Shown in pieces: positions 1 to 6,627 of a DNA stretch of 15,736 nucleotides; the first letter of the stretch is position 1, and every line of letters starts with the position of its first letter. A model generated the notes under the pieces. The model ran no database searches, was not told the DNA's origin, and worked only from the letters and a program-made list of their open reading frames with translations. A program made the translations under genes and the position numbers. The stretch is from an uncultured Acetobacteraceae bacterium. Lineage in GTDB: Bacteria; Pseudomonadota; Alphaproteobacteria; Acetobacterales; Acetobacteraceae. The stretch covers positions 1 to 15,736 of the forward strand of contig CALNAL010000370.1 of the NCBI GenBank assembly GCA_937874445.1. The letters are read 5' to 3'.

Positions 1-48
1 TCTACACCTAAGCCTTCGTCGGCAGCGTCAGATGTGTATAAGAGACAG
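1..48 (+). other. Illumina Nextera adapter left on the contig end
   Basis: These bases are synthetic library sequence. Positions 1-7 match the tail of the P5 oligo, 8-15 (CTAAGCCT) match a Nextera i5 index that I recall as S508, and 16-29 are the read-1 overhang. Positions 30-48 are the 19-base Tn5 mosaic end AGATGTGTATAAGAGACAG. Genomic sequence therefore starts at base 49. Translating the adapter gives the well-known artefact peptides MCIRDS and MYKRQ on the plus strand and SYTHLTLPT on the minus strand. No reading frame should be extended into this segment. Confidence 0.98.
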
Positions 49-52
49 CCCC

Positions 53-955
53 ATGAAATTCCGCTCCCTCGTCTCGCTGTTCTGCCTGGCCGGCGTGCTC
101 GGCCTGGCGCTCCCCGCCCATGCCGCCGAGGTGAAGATCCCGGCACAGAGCGTCGATGCCGCCCTGCGCGCCAGGCTGCCCGCCGAGATCCGCGAGTCCG
201 GCGAGCTGATCTCGGTCAACAACGGCTCCTTCCCCCCCTACGAGATCGCCCTCGGCGCCCACCAGCTCGACGGCGCCACCGCCGATCTCGGCCAGGCGGT
301 GGCCGAGCTGCTCGGGCTCAAGCTGCACCACGAGACGGTGAGCGGGCTCGCCGCCGAACTCGCCGGCATCAAGGCCGGGCGCTACCAGGTGGCGCTCGGC
401 CCGATCGGCGACTTCCCCGACCGCGAGAAGGTCAACGACTTCGTGGACTTCGTGCAGGAGTTCGTGGTGTTCGCGGTGCAGAAGGGCAATTCCGCCGGCA
501 TCCACGACCTCGCCGACACCTGCGGCAAGCGGGTCTCGGTGATGTCGGCCGGCTCGGCGGAGCGGGTCATCAAGGAGCAGTCGGGCAAGTGCGCCGCTGC
601 CGGCAAGCCGGCGGTGGAGGTGCAGTCCTACACCGACCAGCCCACCGCCATCCTGGCGGTGCGTTCGGGGCGGGCCGATGCGTTCTTCTCCTCGCAGGCG
701 CCGCTCACCTATTTCGTCCAGCAGGCCGGCGGCACCCTCGAGCTGGCCGCCGTGGGCCACCACAACGGGTTTTCCGACCTCTACCAGGGCTCGGTGGTCC
801 CCAAGGACGGCGCCCTGCGCGACGTGCTGCTCGCCGCCTACCAGAAGCTGTTCGACAACGGCACCTACGCGCTCATCATGAAAAAATGGGGACTGGAGAA
901 CAACATGCTGAAGGCGCCCGGCATCAACCTGGCCGGCAATCCGCCCGCGAAATGA
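53..955 (+). CDS. Polar amino acid ABC transporter, periplasmic substrate-binding protein (family 3)
   Basis: This 300-residue protein captures a small polar solute, probably an amino acid, in the periplasm and delivers it to the permease encoded next. Residues 1-24 form a Sec signal peptide with a hydrophobic core and a likely AHA cleavage site. The mature part has the SBP_bac_3 pattern: an early NNGSFPPYE segment (56-64), a GRYQVALG segment (109-116), and a lobe-2 region ending in GRADAF (206-211). The C-terminus carries the usual YQKLFDNGTYALIMKKWGL stretch (263-281). Cysteines 157 and 180 could form a disulfide. The ATG at 53 is the true start, because the longer frame reads into the adapter. 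The promoter and ribosome site are lost at the contig end. The stop overlaps the permease start. The exact substrate cannot be read from sequence. Confidence 0.93.
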   Translation: MKFRSLVSLFCLAGVLGLALPAHAAEVKIPAQSVDAALRARLPAEIRESGELISVNNGSFPPYEIALGAHQLDGATADLGQAVAELLGLKLHHETVSGLAAELAGIKAGRYQVALGPIGDFPDREKVNDFVDFVQEFVVFAVQKGNSAGIHDLADTCGKRVSVMSAGSAERVIKEQSGKCAAAGKPAVEVQSYTDQPTAILAVRSGRADAFFSSQAPLTYFVQQAGGTLELAAVGHHNGFSDLYQGSVVPKDGALRDVLLAAYQKLFDNGTYALIMKKWGLENNMLKAPGINLAGNPPAK

Positions 956-1839
956 GCGCCGCGAGCGAGGAACCCGCCGACGTCACCGAGGCGCACCGGC
1001 CCTTCCCGTGGGGAACGGTGCTCTCCTGGGCGGTGGTGGCCATCGTCGCGGCGCAGGCGGCGCTTGCGGTCGCCACCAACCGCAACTTCGAATGGGAGGT
1101 GGTGGGGGAATGGTTCTTCCATCCCTCCATCCTCGCTGGGCTGGAGGTCACGCTGGGGCTGACGGTGGTGTCGATGAGCCTCGGCATCGTGCTCGGCGTG
1201 CTGCTGGCGGTGGCGCGGCTGGCGCGCAGCCGGCTGATCGGCGGACTGGCCGGGCTCTACATCTGGTTCTTCCGCGGCACGCCGCTGCTGGTGCAGCTGA
1301 TCTTCTGGTACAACCTCGCGACGCTCTTCCCGCACATCGACCTCGGCCTGCCCTTCGGGCCGACGCTGGCGCGCTTCCGCACCAACGACATCATCACCCC
1401 GCTCACCGCCGCGGTGGCGGGGCTGGCGCTCAACGAGGGCGCCTACATGGCCGAGGTGGTGCGCGGCGGTCTGCTCTCGGTGGACGCCGGGCAGTGGGAG
1501 ACGGTGCGTGCCTTCGGCATGGGCCGGGCCCGCGCGCTGTGGCGCATCATCCTGCCCCAGGCGATGCGCGCCATCGTGCCGCCCACCGGCAACCAGCTCA
1601 TCAGCATGATCAAGTCCACCTCGCTGGTGTCGGTGATCGCCATGGCCGACCTGCTGTATTCCGCGCAGGCGGTCTACAACCGCACCTTCCAGGTCATCCC
1701 GCTGCTGCTGGTGGCGGTGCTGTGGTACCTGCTGATCACCTCCCTCCTCAACGTGTTCCAGTCGATGATCGAGCGTCATTACGCGCGCGGCGAGGTGGAC
1801 CGGGCCGCGCGGGCCGCCCCGGCCGCCCCCGAGGCATGA
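952..1839 (+). CDS. Polar amino acid ABC transporter permease (HisM/GlnP type)
   Basis: This 295-residue inner-membrane subunit forms the translocation path of the importer. After a soluble N-terminal tail there are hydrophobic segments near residues 22-42, 64-90, 98-121, 149-170, 220-240 and 247-268. The cytoplasmic EAA loop that docks on the ATPase is visible at about 183-203 (ETVRAFGMGRARALWRIILP). The FFRGTPLLVQL block (106-116) is typical of the His/Glu/Gln permease family. The start ATG overlaps the preceding stop in an ATGA arrangement, which implies translational coupling to the binding protein. The same frame is open back to the adapter, but that extension is an artefact. Only one permease gene is present, so the channel is probably a homodimer; many relatives use two different permeases. 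Confidence 0.93.
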   Translation: MSAASEEPADVTEAHRPFPWGTVLSWAVVAIVAAQAALAVATNRNFEWEVVGEWFFHPSILAGLEVTLGLTVVSMSLGIVLGVLLAVARLARSRLIGGLAGLYIWFFRGTPLLVQLIFWYNLATLFPHIDLGLPFGPTLARFRTNDIITPLTAAVAGLALNEGAYMAEVVRGGLLSVDAGQWETVRAFGMGRARALWRIILPQAMRAIVPPTGNQLISMIKSTSLVSVIAMADLLYSAQAVYNRTFQVIPLLLVAVLWYLLITSLLNVFQSMIERHYARGEVDRAARAAPAAPEA

Positions 1840-1858
1840 AACGCGGGGGAATGGGACG

Positions 1859-2629
1859 ATGAGCGAATCCGGCTTCATGGTGCGCGCTCACGGGGTGCAC
1901 AAATCCTTCGGCCTGCTGGAGGTGCTCAAGGGCATCGACCTCGACGTGGCCTGCGGGGAGACGGTGGTGCTGCTCGGCCCCTCCGGCTCGGGCAAGTCCA
2001 CCTTCCTGCGCTGCCTCAACCGGCTGGAGCCGATCGACCGCGGGTCGATCGTGGTGGACGGCCAGCAGATCGGCTACCGCCGGCGCGGCGGGCGGCTGGT
2101 GGAGCTGCCGGAACGGCGCATCGCGCTGCAGCGCCGGCGCATCGGCATGGTGTTCCAGCAGTTCAACCTCTACCCGCACATGACGGTGCTGGAGAACGTC
2201 GTCGAGGCGCCGATCGGCATCCACGGCGAGCCGCGCGCGAGTGCCGAGGCGCATGCCCGCGAGCTGCTGGGCCGCGTGGGGCTGGCCGACAAGGCGGGCG
2301 AGTATCCGCGCCGGCTGTCGGGCGGGCAGCAGCAGCGGGTGGCGATCGCGCGCGCGCTGGCCATCCGTCCGCGCCTGCTGCTGTTCGACGAGCCGACCTC
2401 CGCGCTCGACCCGGAGCTGGTGGGCGAGGTGCTCGCCGTCATGAAGGATCTCGCGCGCCAGGGCATGACCATGGTGGTGGTGACGCACGAGATCGGCTTT
2501 GCGCGCGAGGCGGCGCACCGGGTGGTGTTCATGGACGGCGGCGTGGTGGTCGAACAGGGGCGCCCCGACGCGGTTCTCGGCGCGCCGCGCGAGGCGCGCA
2601 CCCGCGCCTTCCTCAACCGCTTCCTCTGA
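1859..2629 (+). CDS. Polar amino acid ABC transporter ATP-binding protein (GlnQ/HisP type)
   Basis: This 256-residue cytoplasmic ATPase powers the importer. All ABC motifs are intact: Walker A GPSGSGKST (40-48), the Q-loop within MVFQQFNLYPH (97-107), signature LSGGQQQR (153-160), Walker B LLLFDEPT (173-180), D-loop SALDPE (181-186) and the switch histidine H210 in VVVTHE. The FNLYPHMTVLENV block is characteristic of the polar amino acid branch. A basic segment at about 74-93 (YRRRGG, RRIALQRRR) is a slightly long insert between Walker A and the Q-loop. The gene begins 19 bases after the permease stop, with a purine-rich GGGGGA ahead of the ATG. It completes a binding protein-permease-ATPase operon. 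Confidence 0.95.
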   Translation: MSESGFMVRAHGVHKSFGLLEVLKGIDLDVACGETVVLLGPSGSGKSTFLRCLNRLEPIDRGSIVVDGQQIGYRRRGGRLVELPERRIALQRRRIGMVFQQFNLYPHMTVLENVVEAPIGIHGEPRASAEAHARELLGRVGLADKAGEYPRRLSGGQQQRVAIARALAIRPRLLLFDEPTSALDPELVGEVLAVMKDLARQGMTMVVVTHEIGFAREAAHRVVFMDGGVVVEQGRPDAVLGAPREARTRAFLNRFL

Positions 2630-2869
2630 AAGCCCCCCTCTGCGCGCCCCGGAAACACGGGCGTCCGCCGGTGAATGGTCGGTGCCTGTCCGCAATTTTA
2701 CCGGCCATCCTGCCTGATTAGCCATATCTTCAGGACTGGCGAACACCATATCGGAGGTATCCGCGAGGGGCGTCCGGACCGGGCGCCGGGCGGCACGGGA
2801 TCGGCGGCTGCGGGAGCAGGGAAACACAGCAATGGGACGCTCTGAACCTCTGCCGGATGCGCGGCTTTT

Positions 2870-2891
2870 CCCTGCCGGCCTGCCGGCAGGG
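2870..2891 (+). repeat. Perfect 10-bp inverted repeat in the HD-GYP leader
   Basis: CCCTGCCGGC at 2870-2879 is exactly complementary to GCCGGCAGGG at 2882-2891, separated by two bases, so the inner pairs must open to form a loop. It ends 38 bases before the ATG at 2930. There is no T-run after it on the plus strand, so it is not a standard terminator for that strand. It could be an RNA hairpin in the leader, a dispersed palindrome or a protein-binding dyad. Confidence 0.6.
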
Positions 2892-2910
2892 CCGTGGACT
2901 CTTGGCGTGG

Positions 2911-2922
2911 AGAGGGAGAAGG
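2911..2922 (+). promoter_or_regulatory. Ribosome-binding site that fixes the HD-GYP start
   Basis: The purine run AGAGGGAGAAGG ends seven bases before the ATG at 2930. An upstream in-frame GTG at 2894 has no comparable purine run at normal spacing and would put the leader hairpin region partly inside the gene. The ATG is therefore preferred. Confidence 0.7.
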
Positions 2923-2929
2923 TCCTGCC

Positions 2930-4129
2930 ATGACCCACGCCGAGAACCTAGCCGGCCCCCCCCTCGCGACGCTTCCGGAAAGCAGCTCCCCCGGAGAGAG
3001 CCTGGGCGTGCTGACCCTGCCGTCCTCGGTCGAGGAGATGGACACTTCGGCGGCCGGCCCGGTGATCTGGGTGGTTGACGCCGATGCGGCGCAGCGTGCC
3101 GAGGTCGTGGCCACGCTGCGGCCCTTCTATCTGCTGCGCGAGTTCGCCGACGCCGCGGTGGCCCTGGCCTCCCTGCCGTCCGCCCCGCCGGGGGTGGTGG
3201 TGGCGGCCGAGCAGGCCGGCGTCCAGGGCGGGGTGGATTTCGTGCGGGCCCTGCGCCGGCAGCCGGGGCAGGAACACACGCCGCTGGTCTTCGTCGCCGA
3301 CGCGCCGGAAAACCGTGCCCGCGCCCTGCTTGCCGGTGCCGACGACTGCCTGATCAAGCCCTATCGCCGCAGCACCCTGGTCGATGCCGTCTCCTCGCAG
3401 ATCAACGCCCAGGTCGAGGATAGCTGGGAGGCCCTGCCGGCCCACGCCCGTGCCGCGCTGAGGGAAACCCTTTCGGTGTTCGGCCGCATCTCCGAGCGCC
3501 TCCTCAACGGCGGGCCGGTGGCCTACGACAGCGTCACCACCGCCTGCGAGCCCCTCGTCGAGGTGGTCAACCGCCACGAGCACCGCATCCTGCTCGACGC
3601 CGTGCGCGGGCACGACAACTACACCTATGCGCACAGCCTGCGGGTGGCCACGCTGCTGGCCCTGTTCGGCGGCCTGGCCGGGCTGCGCGACGAGGAGCAG
3701 CTGGTGCTGGCCTCCGGCGGCCTGCTGCACGACGTCGGCAAGATGTCGATCCCCCACGCCATCCTCAACAAGCCCGGACGCCTCACCGAGGAGGAGTTCG
3801 CCGTCATGAAGAGCCATGTACCGGCGACCCTCTCCTTCCTGGAGCGCAATCCCGACCTGCCGGCCTCGGTGCTCGTCATTGCCGGCCAGCACCACGAGAA
3901 GCTCGACGGCACCGGCTATCCCAACGGCTTCAAGGGCAGCAATCTGAACGAGCTTGCGCGCATGGCTGCCATCGTGGACGTCTTCAGCGCCCTCACCGAC
4001 TACCGCGCCTACAAGCTCGCCATGCCCGCCGAGCAGGCGCTGCGAATCATGACCGACGACATGCAGACCCACCTCGACCAGCAGCTGCTGCGGGTGTTCA
4101 AGGCCACGCTGCTCGACTGCGCCGCCTGA
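2930..4129 (+). CDS. HD-GYP domain protein with a degenerate receiver domain
   Basis: This 399-residue cytoplasmic protein combines an N-terminal response-regulator-like domain (about 45-160) with a C-terminal HD-GYP domain (about 220-390). HD-GYP domains are usually cyclic di-GMP phosphodiesterases. The catalytic and metal signature is present: H267-D268 in LLHDVGK, H296 in KSHV, H321-H322 and the GYP loop HHEKLDGTGYP (321-331), and D350. In the receiver, the acidic residues after strand 1 (D50, D52) and the lysine K143 in LIKPY remain. The strand-3 segment reads GVVVAAEQAG, so the usual phosphoacceptor aspartate is replaced by alanine (about 93). The receiver is therefore unlikely to be phosphorylated normally. 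No histidine kinase lies nearby. The usual DAL after D350 reads SAL. The family call is firm; activity is inferred. Confidence 0.9.
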   Translation: MTHAENLAGPPLATLPESSSPGESLGVLTLPSSVEEMDTSAAGPVIWVVDADAAQRAEVVATLRPFYLLREFADAAVALASLPSAPPGVVVAAEQAGVQGGVDFVRALRRQPGQEHTPLVFVADAPENRARALLAGADDCLIKPYRRSTLVDAVSSQINAQVEDSWEALPAHARAALRETLSVFGRISERLLNGGPVAYDSVTTACEPLVEVVNRHEHRILLDAVRGHDNYTYAHSLRVATLLALFGGLAGLRDEEQLVLASGGLLHDVGKMSIPHAILNKPGRLTEEEFAVMKSHVPATLSFLERNPDLPASVLVIAGQHHEKLDGTGYPNGFKGSNLNELARMAAIVDVFSALTDYRAYKLAMPAEQALRIMTDDMQTHLDQQLLRVFKATLLDCAA

Positions 4130-4226
4130 CCCGCCCTCCCCCGCCGGTCTTTCGCCGGATGGGGCCGAATGCTATGCGGGGACAGGATTTTCGAGCGGGG
4201 GCGGGATCTGCCCCCCCGGCAGATTC

Positions 4227-4232
4227 GAGGAG
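4227..4232 (+). promoter_or_regulatory. Ribosome-binding site for the thioesterase
   Basis: GAGGAG lies 11 bases before the ATG at 4244. This supports the internal start over the in-frame ATG at 4169, whose extra 25 residues do not resemble the YciA family N-terminus. Confidence 0.6.
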
Positions 4233-4243
4233 TACCGATCAGG

Positions 4244-4618
4244 ATGTCCGACGCGCCCCGCGGCGAACTCACCATCCGTATCAATGCGATGCCCGCCGAC
4301 ACCAACGCCGATGGCGACATCTTCGGCGGCTGGGTGCTCTCGCAGATGGATTCCGCCGGCGGCATCGCCGGTGTCCACCGCTGCGGCGGCCGCGTGGTAA
4401 CGGCGGCGGTCAACGCCATGACCTTCCTCCGCCCGGTCCGGGTGGGCGACGTCCTGTGCGTCTATACCGAGGTGGTCAAGGTCGGCCACACCTCGATCCA
4501 CATCCGCATCGAGGCCTGGGCCCGGCGCTTCCTTTCCGACATCCGCGAGAAGGTGACCGAGGCGGAATTCGTCTATGTCGCGGTCGACAAGGCGGGCAAG
4601 CCCACCCCCGTCGTGTAG
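4244..4618 (+). CDS. yciA: YciA-type hotdog-fold acyl-CoA thioesterase
   Basis: This 124-residue cytoplasmic enzyme is expected to hydrolyse acyl-CoA thioesters to free acid and CoA. The diagnostic block AMPADTNADGDIFGGW (15-30) followed by SQMD (33-36) is almost identical to E. coli YciA as I remember it. It carries the conserved Asn/Asp residues of the active site. Further family segments are GRVVT (49-53), MTFLRPVRVGDV (59-70) and the C-terminal FVYVAVDKAGKP (109-120). The length matches the single-hotdog class, which works as an oligomer. The gene lies 114 bases after the HD-GYP stop, so co-transcription is possible but not shown. It ends two bases before the stop of the convergent dehydrogenase gene. 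Cellular substrates of YciA enzymes are broad. Confidence 0.93.
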   Translation: MSDAPRGELTIRINAMPADTNADGDIFGGWVLSQMDSAGGIAGVHRCGGRVVTAAVNAMTFLRPVRVGDVLCVYTEVVKVGHTSIHIRIEAWARRFLSDIREKVTEAEFVYVAVDKAGKPTPVV

Positions 4619-4620
4619 CG

Positions 4621-5658
4621 TCAGAACACGATCACGCTGATGCCCGGCTGATCGGCGCGGTCCATTTCCATCAGCGGGTCGATCGCCTCCTCCAGGCGGA
4701 TGTGGCGGCGCACCAGCCGGCCTGGGTCGATCCGGCCCGCCGCCAGCATCGTCAGCAGCGCCTCGTAGCGGCTCGCCTGGATGCCGTGGCTGCCATAGAT
4801 CTCCAGCTCCTGGGCGATGATCTGCGCCATCGGCACCGCCGGCGTGGCGTTCTCGGCCAGCATCAACCCCACCTGCACGTGCCGCCCGCGCCGGCGCAGG
4901 CAGCGGATGGAATTCATGCAGGTCGCGGGGTGGCCCAGCGCGTCGAGCGAGACATGCGCGCCCCCGCCGGTGAGGTCGCGGATCGCCCCCACCACGTCGG
5001 GCGTCACCGTGGAATCGATGCAGGCCACCGCGCCGCACTCGCGGGCGAAGGCCAGCTTGTCGGCGGCGATGTCGACGCCGATCGGGTTGGCGCCGAGGGC
5101 GGCGGCGATCATGATCGCCGAGAGTCCCACCCCGCCGCAGCCGTGCACCGCCACCCATTCGCCCGGCCGCACCCGGCCCTGGTCCACCACCGCGCGGAAG
5201 GAGGTGGCGAAGCGGCAGCCCAGCGAGGCGGCGGTGGGGTCGTCCACCGCATCGGGCAGGGCCACCAGGTTGGTGTCGGCGTAGTCCAGCGCCACGTATT
5301 CGGCAAACGAGCCCCAGGCGGTGAAGCCGGGCTGGAACTGCTCGGGACAAACCTGCGGATTGCCCGAGAGGCACTCCGGACAGTGCCCGCAGCCGGCCAC
5401 GAAGGGCACCGTCACCCGCTGCCCCGTGCGATAGCGCCGCACCCCCCGCCCCACGGCGACGATGGTGCCGGCCAGCTCGTGGCCGGGCACGTGCGGCAGA
5501 TGGATGTCGGGGTCGTGGCCCTTCCACCCGTGCCAGTCGCTGCGGCACAGGCCCGATGCGGCCACCTTCACCACCACCCCGTTCTCGGCGGGCGCCGGGT
5601 CGGGAACCGTGCGGATCTCCGGGCGCTGCCCGAAGGCCTCGAAATACATGGCACGCAT
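4621..5658 (-). CDS. Zinc-dependent alcohol dehydrogenase (MDR superfamily)
   Basis: This 345-residue cytoplasmic oxidoreductase should interconvert an alcohol and an aldehyde or ketone using NAD(H). The catalytic zinc site is visible as C38 (SGLCRSD), H60-E61 (VPGHELAG) and probably C148. The structural zinc site has all four cysteines, C90, C93, C96 and C104 (CGHCPEC...C). The Rossmann loop is GCGGVG (173-178), and D196 at the end of the second strand (GVDIA) favours NAD over NADP. The start MRAMYFEAFG at 5658 is chosen because AGGAGG sits five bases upstream. An in-frame extension of 23 residues to 5727 lacks family resemblance. It lies downstream of the creatininase gene on the same strand, across a 222-base gap holding two hairpins, so it is probably a separate transcript. 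Substrate unknown. Confidence 0.93.
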   Translation of the reverse strand: MRAMYFEAFGQRPEIRTVPDPAPAENGVVVKVAASGLCRSDWHGWKGHDPDIHLPHVPGHELAGTIVAVGRGVRRYRTGQRVTVPFVAGCGHCPECLSGNPQVCPEQFQPGFTAWGSFAEYVALDYADTNLVALPDAVDDPTAASLGCRFATSFRAVVDQGRVRPGEWVAVHGCGGVGLSAIMIAAALGANPIGVDIAADKLAFARECGAVACIDSTVTPDVVGAIRDLTGGGAHVSLDALGHPATCMNSIRCLRRRGRHVQVGLMLAENATPAVPMAQIIAQELEIYGSHGIQASRYEALLTMLAAGRIDPGRLVRRHIRLEEAIDPLMEMDRADQPGISVIVF

Positions 5659-5663
5659 GGTCC

Positions 5664-5669
5664 CCTCCT
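5664..5669 (-). promoter_or_regulatory. Ribosome-binding site that fixes the dehydrogenase start
   Basis: On the minus strand AGGAGG (within CAGGAGGGGA) is followed by five bases and then ATG at 5658. This is a near-perfect Shine-Dalgarno and rules out the longer in-frame start. Confidence 0.8.
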
Positions 5670-5738
5670 GATTGGTCAGCCAACTCGCAACATGTCCCGC
5701 CGGGCACGTCGCCGTCCGGCAAGGCAAGCAAGGAAGGC

Positions 5739-5762
5739 GTTCTCCTTTCGAGAAAGGAGAAC
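5739..5762. repeat. 11-bp perfect hairpin upstream of the dehydrogenase
   Basis: GTTCTCCTTTC (5739-5749) pairs exactly with GAAAGGAGAAC (5752-5762) around two bases, GA. It lies about 80 bases upstream of the dehydrogenase start on its strand. It has no poly-T tail on either side. It may be a leader structure, an operator-like dyad or part of a dispersed palindromic element together with the hairpin at 5836-5861. Confidence 0.6.
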
Positions 5763-5835
5763 CAGGAAAGCTTCATTCGTTAAGGATTCCGCATCTGTGT
5801 CACGCGCGGAGCCCAACGAACAAAAGTCCTTTTTG

Positions 5836-5861
5836 CTTCTTTTTCCTCCAGGAAAAAGAAG
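5836..5861 (-). terminator. 12-bp hairpin after the creatininase gene, probable terminator
   Basis: CTTCTTTTTCCT (5836-5847) pairs exactly with AGGAAAAAGAAG (5850-5861) around two bases. It starts about 20 bases past the creatininase stop on the minus strand, where a terminator is expected. The stem is AT-rich and no clean T-run follows on the minus strand, so it is not a textbook intrinsic terminator. A repeat-element origin is equally possible. Confidence 0.5.
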
Positions 5862-5880
5862 TCCTTCCCTTCCTGCGGAC

Positions 5881-6618
5881 TCAGTACTCCAGGAACGCCT
5901 GGTAGGCCTCGGTCATATCGGCCACCGCCGTCTCGTAGAGGCGCTTGCCGGCCTCCGGCGAGGCGAGCGAGGAGGCCGAGCCGATGCGCCCGTCGGGAAA
6001 GCGCGCGCGGTAGTCGGCGGCGTCGAAGAAGCCGTGCGAGCGCGGCGCCTGGAAGGGCGTCATCTCGGCGTGCTTGATCGCCTCCTGATGGGCGTACTGC
6101 ACCAGCGACACCTCCGAGCAGGTGGCGTGGCTGCCGTCCTTGTCGCCGAACAGCTCGCCGATCAGCGCCTTGGTGCGCGGGCCGAACCAGAAGCTCATGC
6201 GGCAGTGCACCGCCGGCCTGGCCTCGCCGAGCGAGCGGGCGGCGTAGATCTGGTCGAAGGCGGCGGTCACCGAGGCGATGTTGCCACCGTGCCCGTTGAC
6301 GAAGAAGAAGCGGCGGAAGCCGTGCACGGCCAGCGACTCCACCACGTCGCCCACCAGCGCGATCAGCGTGGAGGGCCGCAGCGTCACCGATCCGGTGAAG
6401 CCGAGGTGGTGCTGCGACATGCCGTAGGCGAGCGTCGGGGCCACCATGGCGCCGATGGCCTCGCCCACGCCGCGCGCGACGAACTCGCTGGAGAGATGGT
6501 CGGTGCCGATCAGGCCGATCGGTCCGTGCTGCTCCACCGAGCCGATCGGCACGATGATGCCGGTGCTGGTCTTGAGGTAGGATTCGACTTCCTGCCAGGT
6601 GCTGAGTGCGAGTTGCAT
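5881..6618 (-). CDS. Creatininase-family amidohydrolase
   Basis: This 245-residue protein belongs to the creatininase fold, metal-dependent hydrolases that open cyclic or linear amides. Known members include creatinine amidohydrolase, the FAPy deformylase ArfB and MftE. The metal-binding signature is visible as E29 and H31 in GSVEQHGP, D40 in GTDH, H110 in VNGHGGN and E169 in CSEVS, with the usual GSHAT just before it (162-166). The length is normal for the family. ATG at 6618 is preceded on the minus strand by GGAGGGGATC, and the gene starts nine bases after the upstream binding-protein stop, so the two are surely co-transcribed. That pairing suggests the imported solute is an amide-containing compound, but this is inference. 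True creatininase activity cannot be asserted from these motifs. Confidence 0.9.
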   Translation of the reverse strand: MQLALSTWQEVESYLKTSTGIIVPIGSVEQHGPIGLIGTDHLSSEFVARGVGEAIGAMVAPTLAYGMSQHHLGFTGSVTLRPSTLIALVGDVVESLAVHGFRRFFFVNGHGGNIASVTAAFDQIYAARSLGEARPAVHCRMSFWFGPRTKALIGELFGDKDGSHATCSEVSLVQYAHQEAIKHAEMTPFQAPRSHGFFDAADYRARFPDGRIGSASSLASPEAGKRLYETAVADMTEAYQAFLEY

Positions 6619-6627
6619 GATCCCCTC

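Larger units (their letters stand above)
2630..2929. other. 300-base intergenic leader before the HD-GYP gene
   Basis: No gene is convincing here. The first part (roughly 2680-2760) is somewhat AT-richer, as expected for a promoter, but I find no clean -35/-10 pair. The only clear structure is the perfect hairpin at 2870-2891. The ribosome-binding site for the next gene follows at 2911-2922. I see no strong terminator right after the ATPase stop. Confidence 0.5.

Noticed and set aside
34..1839. 601-residue frame ending in the permease
   Set aside because: The first 306 residues are adapter plus an out-of-frame reading of the binding protein. The true permease starts at 952.
2894..2929. GTG start at 2894 for the HD-GYP protein
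   Set aside because: The ATG at 2930 has a strong ribosome site at normal spacing, and the GTG does not.
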